Assembly (NCBI GenBank): GCA_005883885.1
Contig: VAYF01000054.1
Span: forward strand, 1-18,077
Source: Actinomycetota bacterium
GTDB taxonomy: Bacteria > Actinomycetota > UBA4738 > HRBIN12
Direction of reading: 5' to 3'
Length of the DNA stretch: 18,077 nt
The translations under genes and the position numbers were made by a program. Below the pieces are notes generated by a model, which did not search any database, had not been told where the DNA came from, and was given only the letters and a program-made list of their open reading frames with translations. Of this stretch, positions 1 through 8,134 are shown one piece after another. Position 1 is the first letter of the stretch. Each line of letters begins with the position of its first letter.

Positions 1-762
1 AAAGGCGAATGTGGCCGGCAGCCGAGGGCTCGTGCTGAGCTCGTGGAGGACCTGTATCGACAGATCCAGCTACCTCGGTCGTGGGTGAGGCGGCTCACCG
101 AGGAACTGGAGGCGGAGATCGTCGAGCGTCAGGCCGAGGCATCGGAGCGCAGAGTCCTTCTGACGAAGACGCTCGCCAAGCTCGCGGAGGAGCGGGGCAA
201 GCTCCTGCAGGCCTTCTACGCGAACGCGATCCCGCTCGATCTCCTCAAGACGGAGCAGGACCGCATCGGCGCAGCAGAGCAGGCAGCCAAGGCAGAGCTC
301 GAGACGACGGAGGGCGACCTAGACGGTTGGCAGGACATTCTCCGAACGGCCATCCCACTCGCCGGCAACTGTCACGCGGCGTACCTGAAGGCGCGGCCGT
401 CTGTTCGGCGACGCTTCAACGACGCGGTGCTCCGGGCCGTCTACATCAAGGACCGGAGGACCGGTCGAACAGAGTTTTCGGAGGTATTCGCGCCTCTCTT
501 CTCTCGGCCGAGTTCGAGTAAGGCGCTGAAAGTGGAGGTGAGGGGATTCGAACCCCTGTGCTCGGGCGACCATCTGGGGCTTCTCCGGGCGCAGCCGGCG
601 TATGGATCTCACCTCGGGGTCTCCACCGGCGGAAGGCCCCTCGGCCAGCCCGGGTGCGATGTTCCGCGACGGCCCCCAGGCGGAACCCTCGCGGTGAGCC
701 TGCTCAGTGACGCCCGTACCCCGACCGCAGGCACACGGGGCGGGCGGCTACCTAGAGACTAG
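1..762 (+). CDS. large serine recombinase, C-terminal part (5' end outside window)
   Basis: The frame is open from base 1 and the N-terminal catalytic serine domain lies outside the window. The visible part begins at the end of the zinc-ribbon region (KGECG, one Cys visible). It continues as the long charged coiled coil typical of phage or mobile-element serine integrases, with the family-like stretch LLQAFYANAIPLDLLKTEQ at about residues 73-91, and closes with a strand-like FNDAVLRAVYI...FSEVFAPLF, the usual end of these proteins (about residue 166). Beyond that the frame continues through the 3' end of the oppositely encoded tmRNA and stops only at 760-762. Residues after about 177 (VEVRGFEPLC...) are therefore antisense tmRNA, not recombinase. 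Family assignment is from pattern recognition. The inference is an integrase lying beside its own attachment site, with its natural C-terminus altered by integration. Confidence 0.8.
   Translation, partial: KGECGRQPRARAELVEDLYRQIQLPRSWVRRLTEELEAEIVERQAEASERRVLLTKTLAKLAEERGKLLQAFYANAIPLDLLKTEQDRIGAAEQAAKAELETTEGDLDGWQDILRTAIPLAGNCHAAYLKARPSVRRRFNDAVLRAVYIKDRRTGRTEFSEVFAPLFSRPSSSKALKVEVRGFEPLCSGDHLGLLRAQPAYGSHLGVSTGGRPLGQPGCDVPRRPPGGTLAVSLLSDARTPTAGTRGGRLPRD
533..560. other. putative element attachment site at the tmRNA 3' end
   Basis: The tmRNA T-arm and acceptor 3' strand directly abut recombinase coding sequence, with no native ssrA downstream DNA or terminator between them. tmRNA 3' ends are well-known integration targets, and integrase genes commonly lie next to the attachment site. 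The exact core and the partner repeat at the far end of the element cannot be seen in this window. Confidence 0.5.
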
Positions 763-788
763 GCAGCGAGCGCGAACTCGTCGTTGGC
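759..788 (-). other. tmRNA proteolysis-tag reading frame
   Basis: The encoded peptide is ANDEFALAA followed by TAG; with the alanine carried by the tmRNA the tag is (A)ANDEFALAA. The ALAA end is the degron recognised by ClpXP-type proteases. The resume codon GCC was chosen because this is the only frame ending in ALAA and because of its spacing from the GTAAAA segment after pseudoknot 1. A longer reading starting further upstream in the same frame is possible but less likely. Confidence 0.8.
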
Positions 789-900
789 GCTTGTGTTGGT
801 CCGGCGTTTTACGTGACATCCGGGATCACGGCCCGCTTCACCCAGACGGTTATCCGTCCGAGTCGAAACCAGTACACCCCCATATGTAGTTGTGTTTTCA

Positions 901-929
901 AGTATACGGGGCGATCCGTGTCGGTCGAC
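901..929 (-). promoter_or_regulatory. putative tmRNA promoter
   Basis: On the minus strand TATACT (906-901) is a near-perfect -10 element in otherwise GC-rich DNA. GTCGAC (929-924) lies 17 nt upstream as a weak -35 candidate. Transcription would start about 14 nt before the mature 5' end at 881, leaving a short leader for RNase P removal. Confidence 0.5.
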
Positions 930-934
930 CGGCA

Positions 935-940
935 TAGAGT
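935..940 (+). promoter_or_regulatory. -10-like hexamer TAGAGT for a leaderless DUF2461 transcript
   Basis: TAGAGT occupies exactly -12 to -7 relative to the ATG at 947, and there is no Shine-Dalgarno sequence. This is the arrangement expected when transcription begins at the start codon. Confidence 0.45.
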
Positions 941-946
941 CACCGC

Positions 947-1621
947 ATGAGCTTCGAGGGGTTCGGGCCGACCACGGCGTTCCTCAGGAACCTCGGCCGC
1001 AACAACACGAAGGACTGGTTCCACGCGCACTACGACGACTACCAGGAGCACCTGCTCGAGCCGGCCATGGCTTTCGTCGAAGCGATCGGGCCGCTCCTTC
1101 GCCGGTTCGCCCCTGATACGCAGGCCGTGCCGAAGATCGGGGCATCGGTGATGCGGATCAACCGCGATATCCGCTTCGCCAAGGACAAGCGTCCCTACAA
1201 GGATCACCTCGACCTGTGGTTCTGGCAGGGCGGAGAGAAGAAGGGGCCCAACGGATACTGGTTCCGGCTCACCCCGACGGCGCTCGTCCTGGGCGGCGGG
1301 ATGCACGTGCTGGACAAGCCCGACCTCGAGCGGTACCGGGCTGCCGTGGACGACGCCGGGTCGGGGAAGGAACTTGCACGCGTTGTGACCAAGCTCCAAC
1401 AGGCCGGCTACGACGTGGGCGGCGAACGGTACAAGCGCGTGCCCAGCGGCTACCGACCGGACCATCCGCGCGCCGCGCTGCTCCGGCGCGACGGGGTCTA
1501 CGCGGGTCGCCAGATGCCTTTGCCACCCGAGGCGGCCACCGCGAAGTTCCCCTCGTTCTGCGCCGGCCACTTCCGGAAGGTCACGCCGCTCGTCGACTGG
1601 CTGGCCGACGCGGTCGGCTGA
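947..1621 (+). CDS. DUF2461 / TIGR02453 family protein
   Basis: The protein has 224 aa, close to the family's usual 210-230. It opens with FxGF...FLRNLGRNN..DWF (residues 3-25) and contains RINRDIRFAKDKRPYKDH (about 70-87), the strongly conserved core of the DUF2461 family. No biochemical function is established for the family, and I see no signal peptide or membrane segment. The ATG at 947 is chosen because it gives the conserved N-terminus and lies 6 nt after TAGAGT. It sits between the tmRNA and smpB on the opposite strand and ends 6 nt from the smpB stop, so it splits the smpB-ssrA pair that is adjacent in many bacteria. The context gives no clear hint of its role. Confidence 0.88.
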   Translation: MSFEGFGPTTAFLRNLGRNNTKDWFHAHYDDYQEHLLEPAMAFVEAIGPLLRRFAPDTQAVPKIGASVMRINRDIRFAKDKRPYKDHLDLWFWQGGEKKGPNGYWFRLTPTALVLGGGMHVLDKPDLERYRAAVDDAGSGKELARVVTKLQQAGYDVGGERYKRVPSGYRPDHPRAALLRRDGVYAGRQMPLPPEAATAKFPSFCAGHFRKVTPLVDWLADAVG

Positions 1622-1627
1622 GAGCGT

Positions 1628-2095
1628 TCACCGCCGCCTGCCGGCCGCACGCTCCATCTCGCGCTGCGCTTCGCGCTTCGCGATCGACTGTCGCTTCTCG
1701 TACTTCCGCTTGCCGCGGGCGAGCGCGACCTCGACCTTCGCCATCCCGTGCGTGAAAAAGATGCGGAGCGGGATCAAGGACAAGCCCTTCTCGTTCACCT
1801 CGCGAGCGATCTGCTCGATCTCGCGCCGGTGCAGGAGCAGTTTGCGCGGCCGGAGCGGCAGGTGCGTGCGCTTGTCACCCTGCTCGTACGCGGGGATGTG
1901 GAGACCCTCCAGCCACACCTCGCCCCCTCGCACGCGTCCGAAGCAGTCCACGAGCGAGGCATGTCCCCCGCGGAGCGACTTCACCTCGTCGCCTGTGAGC
2001 TGGATCCCGCACTCGAAGCGCTCGAGCAGCTCGTAGTCGTGCCGGGCACGCCGGTTGCTGGCGACGATCTTCTCGCCCTCGTCCTGCCGGCTCAT
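1628..2095 (-). CDS. smpB: SsrA-binding protein SmpB
   Basis: The 155-aa protein is typical of SmpB. The N-terminal beta-barrel opens with IVASNRRARHDYELLERFE, and GIQLTGDEVKSLR and RPRKLLLH..EI follow. The C-terminal tail is very basic (KRKYEKRQSIAKREAQREMERAAGRRR region, residues 129-155) and inserts into the empty mRNA channel during rescue. It binds the tmRNA tRNA-like domain and delivers it to stalled ribosomes; the tmRNA is encoded about 750 nt away. The start ATG at 2095 is 10 nt beyond the ftsX stop. It has no Shine-Dalgarno sequence, but TAGCCT (2108-2103) lies 7 nt before it, so smpB may have a leaderless promoter in addition to read-through from ftsEX. Confidence 0.97.
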   Translation of the reverse strand: MSRQDEGEKIVASNRRARHDYELLERFECGIQLTGDEVKSLRGGHASLVDCFGRVRGGEVWLEGLHIPAYEQGDKRTHLPLRPRKLLLHRREIEQIAREVNEKGLSLIPLRIFFTHGMAKVEVALARGKRKYEKRQSIAKREAQREMERAAGRRR

Positions 2096-2102
2096 CGCCC
2101 GG

Positions 2103-2108
2103 AGGCTA
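2103..2108 (-). promoter_or_regulatory. -10-like hexamer TAGCCT before smpB, overlapping the ftsX stop
   Basis: TAGCCT lies 7 nt before the smpB ATG, and its first three bases are the ftsX stop codon TAG. There is no purine-rich ribosome binding site. A leaderless smpB transcript is inferred; coincidence with the stop codon cannot be excluded. Confidence 0.3.
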
Positions 2109-3017
2109 CACGTCGAGGAAGCGGCGGATGCCTATCGTGCCGGCGACGATCGCGACACCCGCGGCGGCGATCAGGATCCAGGGCGTGATCGCGAGGACGT
2201 CTCCGTTGCGGATCAGCGGCAACCACACGATCCTGCCTCGCAGCTGATCCACGACGAACACCTTCACCAGGAAAAGGGTGATGATCGCGAGGGCGGCGCC
2301 CACGAGCGCCTCCACCAACCCTTCGATCAGGAAGGGCACGCGGATCCGCCAGTTCGTCGCACCGACGAGTCGCATGATCCCGATCTCCTTCCGTCGCGCG
2401 AACATCCCCATCCGCAGCGTATTGGCCACGAGGACGGTCGCACTGATCAGCGTCACCACCGCGATGAACAGCACGCCGTTCCGGAGCACGCGCGTGATGG
2501 CGGACAGGCGGTCGAGGATGTCGCGGAAGTCGAGGACCTTGAGCACCCCGGGCTCCGAGCACGTGATGTCGTGGGTCGTCGGATCCGGCTCGCACGCCAA
2601 CCTCGCGGTGATCTGACCGTATTGCGAGGTGTCTGCCAGGGTCACCCGGAACGACGCGGGATAGACCTCGCACGGGACGTTCTCCGTGATCGCCGGGTTG
2701 CTCTCGAAGAGCTTCTTCGCCCGCGCGCACGCCTCGTCCTTGTTCTCGTACTCGACGGACGCGACCGCCGGGAGCGCCTGCAACTCGGTCTGGAGCCGGG
2801 TCACGGTATCGGGTCTGACGGGGTCGCTCAGGTAGACCGCGACCTGGACGTTCCCGGTCACGGCCTCGATCACCAGGTTGATCTCGCGAGCGATGATCAG
2901 CGCGAGCCCGAACAGGAACAGGGCGATGAACGCCGTCGACATGGCGGCGAACGCCATGATCCCGTTCCGGCGGATCCCGGCAGCGGTCTCGCGGAAGTAG
3001 AACTCGATCCGTCGCAC
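2106..3017 (-). CDS. ftsX: cell-division ABC transporter permease FtsX
   Basis: The 303-aa protein has FtsX topology: a cytoplasmic start, TM1 at about 23-43, an extracytoplasmic lobe at about 44-178, then TM helices at about 180-200, 227-250 and 275-297. The RRKEIGIMRLVGATNWRIR segment (208-226) between TM2 and TM3 is the signature of the FtsX/MacB permease fold. With FtsE it forms the divisome complex that drives periplasmic or cell-wall hydrolases rather than transporting a substrate. The extracytoplasmic lobe holds four cysteines (97, 116, 142, 153) that could form disulfides. The GTG start at 3017 is 4 nt after the ftsE stop, so the pair is co-translated. Confidence 0.95.
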   Translation of the reverse strand: MRRIEFYFRETAAGIRRNGIMAFAAMSTAFIALFLFGLALIIAREINLVIEAVTGNVQVAVYLSDPVRPDTVTRLQTELQALPAVASVEYENKDEACARAKKLFESNPAITENVPCEVYPASFRVTLADTSQYGQITARLACEPDPTTHDITCSEPGVLKVLDFRDILDRLSAITRVLRNGVLFIAVVTLISATVLVANTLRMGMFARRKEIGIMRLVGATNWRIRVPFLIEGLVEALVGAALAIITLFLVKVFVVDQLRGRIVWLPLIRNGDVLAITPWILIAAAGVAIVAGTIGIRRFLDV

Positions 3018-3021
3018 AGCC

Positions 3022-3702
3022 CTAGGAGTACACCCCTCGAGACTGATCCCGGACGACCTTGCCGCGATCGAGCTCGATCACGCGCTTGCGCATGGCATCG
3101 ACGATCGCCTGATCGTGGGTGGCCATGACGACCGTCGTCCCGATCTTGTTGACCTTGTCCAAGAGCCGCATGATGTCGACGCTGGTGTTCGGGTCGAGGT
3201 TGCCGGTCGGCTCGTCGGCCAGGAGCACAAGCGGTCGGTTGACGCAGGCGCGCGCGATCGAGACGCGCTGCTGCTCACCACCGGAGAGCTCGTCGGGATA
3301 GTTGTTGAGCTTCTCCCCCAGCCCCACGTAGTCCAGGATCTCGGGCACCCGCGCGTCGATCACGTGCTTGGGCTTCCCGATCACCTCCAAGGCGAACGAG
3401 ACGTTCTCGAAGACGGTCTTGTCCTGGAGCAGCTTGAAGTCCTGGAAGACGCAGCCGATGTTCCGCCGGAGCTTGGGGATCCCTCCGAGCGAGGACAGCC
3501 GCACGACGTTCTTCCCGGCGACGAACACCTCGCCTGTGGACGGCTCCTCTTCCCTGAGGAGCAGGCGGAGCGTCGTGGACTTGCCCGAGCCCGACGGACC
3601 CACGACGAAGACGAACTCGCCCTTCTCGATCTCGATCGAGACCGATTCGAGGGCGATCACACCGTTCTTGTACGTCTTGGTGACGTTCTGGAGGCTGATC
3701 AT
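3022..3702 (-). CDS. ftsE: cell-division ATP-binding protein FtsE
   Basis: The 226-aa ABC ATPase has Walker A GPSGSGKS (35-42), Q-loop Q87, signature LSGGEQQR (139-146), Walker B VLLADEPTGNLD (159-170) and the H-loop histidine at 196 (ATHD). It is the nucleotide-binding partner of FtsX and couples ATP hydrolysis to septal peptidoglycan remodelling. The ATG at 3702 is chosen because MISLQNVTKTY is the conserved FtsE start; the frame stays open about 260 nt further upstream, but those residues are unlike FtsE and run back into prfB. An 88-nt gap separates it from prfB. No good Shine-Dalgarno sequence precedes the ATG. Confidence 0.96.
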   Translation of the reverse strand: MISLQNVTKTYKNGVIALESVSIEIEKGEFVFVVGPSGSGKSTTLRLLLREEEPSTGEVFVAGKNVVRLSSLGGIPKLRRNIGCVFQDFKLLQDKTVFENVSFALEVIGKPKHVIDARVPEILDYVGLGEKLNNYPDELSGGEQQRVSIARACVNRPLVLLADEPTGNLDPNTSVDIMRLLDKVNKIGTTVVMATHDQAIVDAMRKRVIELDRGKVVRDQSRGVYS

Positions 3703-3739
3703 GTCGTTGCACAGATGGGGAAGGGTGCGGGATCGACCC

Positions 3740-3745
3740 ACCCTA
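3740..3745 (-). promoter_or_regulatory. possible ftsE promoter -10 (TAGGGT) within a small inverted repeat
   Basis: In the prfB-ftsE gap the minus strand reads ACCCT-CTGAT-AGGGT, so the candidate -10 TAGGGT lies in a 5-bp inverted repeat. It would give a leader of about 30 nt. No convincing -35 is visible. Confidence 0.25.
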
Positions 3746-3790
3746 TCAGAGGGTCCTCGCGCTTCTGTGGAGGTTCGCGATCTATCCGCT

Positions 3791-4895
3791 TCATCCGGAC
3801 GCGCGCCGCCGGAGCTCCGCCTCGATGAAGCGATCGAGATCCCCTGCCAACACCCGCTGCGGGTCGCCGACCTCGGCGTTCGTGCGATGGTCCTTGACCA
3901 TCTGGTAGGGGGCCAGCACGTACGACCGGATCTGGGAGCCGAAGTCGACGGCCTTCCGTTCACCGCGGATCTGGTTCATGTGCTCCTCGCGCTTGCGGCG
4001 CTCCAGGTCGGCGAGCCGAGCTTTCAGGATGCTCATCGCGGTCGCCTTGTTCTGAAGCTGCGATCGTTCGTTCTGGCACGCGACGACGATACCGGTCGGG
4101 AGGTGGGTGATCCGGACGGCGGAGTCCGTGGTGTTGACCCCCTGGCCGCCGGGGCCGCTGGAGCGATACACGTCGATCCGAAGGTCCTGCTCGTCGATCT
4201 CGATCTCCTCGGCCTCCGATTCGTCCAGCGCGGGGATCACGTCGAGCGACGCGAAGGAGGTGTGGCGCCGCTTCTGCGCGTCGTAGGGACTGATCCGGAC
4301 CAGCCGGTGGACCCCACGCTCCGCCGACAGCAGTCCGTACGCGTTGGGTCCGTGCACCGTGAAGGTGGCAGACTTGATCCCCGCTTCGTCGCCGTAGTGC
4401 ACCTCGTCGACCTCGACCTTGAAGCTCTCCTGCTCCGCCCACCGCGTGTACATCCGAAGCAGCATGTCGGCCCAATCCATGGACTCCGTCCCGCCGGCCC
4501 CCGCCTGAACCGTGGCGATCGCGTCGTGGGCGTCGTACGGGCCGGACAGGAGCGCCGCGAGCTCCACCTTCTCCAGATCGACCTCGAGCGCGGCCATCGT
4601 CTGCTCGAGCTCGTGCTGAAGATCGGGGTCGGTCGACCCGGTCAGGAGCTCGTCGATCGCTGTCGCGTCACCGAGTCTGCGCTGCAATGCGTCATAGCGA
4701 TCGACCTCGGCGGTCAGCCGCGCGAGCTTGGACGTGACCTGCTGGCCGTGGGCAGGATCGTCCCAGAGCGATGGGTCGGATGCCTGCTGCTGCAGATCGA
4801 CCATCTCCGCGCGTTTGCCGTCGACGTCAAAGGAACCCCCTTGCCGCCTCGACACGCTCGGCGATCGCTCGTAGCCGCTCGGTGTGCTCGCTCAT
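3791..4895 (-). CDS. prfB: peptide chain release factor 2 (RF2), made by programmed +1 frameshift
   Basis: RF2 terminates translation at UGA and UAA. The first frame starts at ATG 4895 (MSEHTERLRAIAERVEAARGFL, with the last Leu at 4830) and ends in TGA at 4829-4827. After a +1 shift the main frame runs from 4828 to 3791, giving 367 aa in total, normal for RF2. GGQ (about 249-251) for peptidyl-tRNA hydrolysis lies in GPGGQGVNTT. The stop-codon tripeptide is SPY (about 202-204) instead of the usual SPF. No Shine-Dalgarno sequence precedes the ATG; TAGACT lies 9 nt upstream. The gene is divergent from the GNAT gene, with only 36 nt between start codons. Confidence 0.97.
4826..4841 (-). promoter_or_regulatory. 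prfB programmed +1 frameshift site
   Basis: The minus strand reads AGG GGG TTC CTT TGA C: a Shine-Dalgarno-like AGGGGG, 3 nt, then the slippery CTT and an in-frame TGA followed by C. This is the classical RF2 autoregulatory signal. When RF2 is scarce, the ribosome slips from CTT and reads GAC GTC GAC GGC, joining the two frames. Confidence 0.95.
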
Positions 4896-4904
4896 GTCGG
4901 TGCG

Positions 4905-4910
4905 AGTCTA
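4905..4910 (-). promoter_or_regulatory. -10-like hexamer TAGACT for prfB
   Basis: TAGACT (4910-4905) lies 9 nt before the prfB ATG, implying a leader of only a few bases. It forms one half of a near-palindrome shared with the divergent GNAT promoter. Confidence 0.45.
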
Positions 4911-4917
4911 CGGGCCG

Positions 4918-4923
4918 TACGCT
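4918..4923 (+). promoter_or_regulatory. -10-like hexamer TACGCT for the GNAT gene
   Basis: TACGCT lies 8 nt before the GNAT ATG at 4932 and mirrors TAGACT on the other strand across the centre TACGGGCCGTA (4909-4919). Confidence 0.4.
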
Positions 4924-4931
4924 TCCCCGCC

Positions 4932-5393
4932 ATGCATGAGGCCGTCCGCGAGCTCGAACCGCGGGATGCTGCGGCGTGCGACGCGATCGTCGCCGGCTTG
5001 CCCGAGTGGTTCGGGAACGAGCAGGGCATCCGTGACTGCGCGCTCGCGGTCCGCTCGCACGCCGGTCTCGTCGCGATCGACGAGACCGGCGTCACCGGCT
5101 TCCTCACGTGGACGCACGATCGCGAGCGCGGCGTCGCCGAGATCACGTGGATGGCGGTCCGTGCGGATTCCCGTCGCCATGGGCTGGGCCGCTCGCTCCT
5201 GGGCGCGCTCATCGACCGTCTGCACGAGGAGCAGGTCGATCGGTTGGACGTGAAGACGCTTTCTGAGCGCGCGACATACCCGCCCTATGCGGAGACGCGA
5301 GGCTTCTACCTGGCCAACGGGTTCGAGCCGGTTGCGGAGCTGGACATCTGGGACGAAGACAACCCCGCCGTCCTGCTGAGCCGTTCGCTGTGA
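4932..5393 (+). CDS. GNAT-family N-acetyltransferase
   Basis: The 153-aa protein has the GNAT fold signature. Strand beta4 (AEITWMAVRADS, about 69-80) is followed by the acetyl-CoA pyrophosphate-binding loop RRHGLGRSLL (81-90). The C-terminal part has GFYLANGFEPVAELDIWD (124-141), the usual GFY..GF pattern. The substrate cannot be predicted. The ATG at 4932 is preferred over upstream in-frame starts because it begins the conserved domain and follows TACGCT at leaderless spacing. It is divergent from prfB and convergent with secA, with 12 nt between the stops. Confidence 0.85.
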   Translation: MHEAVRELEPRDAAACDAIVAGLPEWFGNEQGIRDCALAVRSHAGLVAIDETGVTGFLTWTHDRERGVAEITWMAVRADSRRHGLGRSLLGALIDRLHEEQVDRLDVKTLSERATYPPYAETRGFYLANGFEPVAELDIWDEDNPAVLLSRSL

Positions 5394-5405
5394 CGCGGCT
5401 ACGAC

Positions 5406-8065
<2,660 letters not shown>

Positions 8066-8071
8066 GCTTGA

Positions 8072-8077
8072 TCCTTC
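8072..8077 (-). promoter_or_regulatory. ribosome binding site fixing the secA start
   Basis: GAAGGA lies 6 nt before GTG 8065, whose product begins PVLDKIANLGEGRKLK, the conserved SecA N-terminus. Upstream in-frame starts (to 8125) lack this support. TACCAT at 8105-8100 is a weak candidate -10. Confidence 0.6.
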
Positions 8078-8134
8078 GGTCTTCTGAGGGCGTCTTCCTA
8101 TGGTACCGGCGGAGCCGTGGAGCAACGTTCAACG

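Larger units (their letters stand above)
533..881 (-). ncRNA. ssrA: transfer-messenger RNA (tmRNA, 10Sa RNA)
   Basis: Read on the minus strand, the 5' end at 881 is GGGGGTG followed by the hallmark TGGTTTCGACT. The 3' end at 540-534 is CACCTCC, giving a 7-bp acceptor stem with one G-U pair, and 533 is the discriminator A. CCA is not encoded. The T-arm GGGGTTCGAATCCCC is intact. A 5-bp hairpin (830-826 with 816-812) whose loop CCGG can pair with CCGG at 804-801 fits pseudoknot 1. The tag frame starts with GCC at 788, 24 nt after GTAAAA (the same spacing I recall for Bacillus), and encodes ANDEFALAA then TAG (759-761). With SmpB it rescues stalled ribosomes and tags the nascent chain for proteolysis. 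No intrinsic terminator is seen downstream, where recombinase DNA now lies. Confidence 0.95.

Noticed and set aside
534..762. Recombinase frame beyond base 533 as genuine protein domain
   Set aside because: This stretch is antisense tmRNA; the VRGFEPL pattern is the well-known false translation of a T-arm.
2055..3128. Long plus-strand open frame opposite ftsX
   Set aside because: It is a typical antisense frame in GC-rich DNA, with low-complexity Arg/Asp/His-rich product and no family motif; ftsX on the other strand is certain.
3703..3963. N-terminal extension of FtsE into prfB
   Set aside because: The conserved FtsE start is MISLQNVTKTY at 3702, and the upstream residues are an out-of-frame reading of prfB and the intergenic gap.
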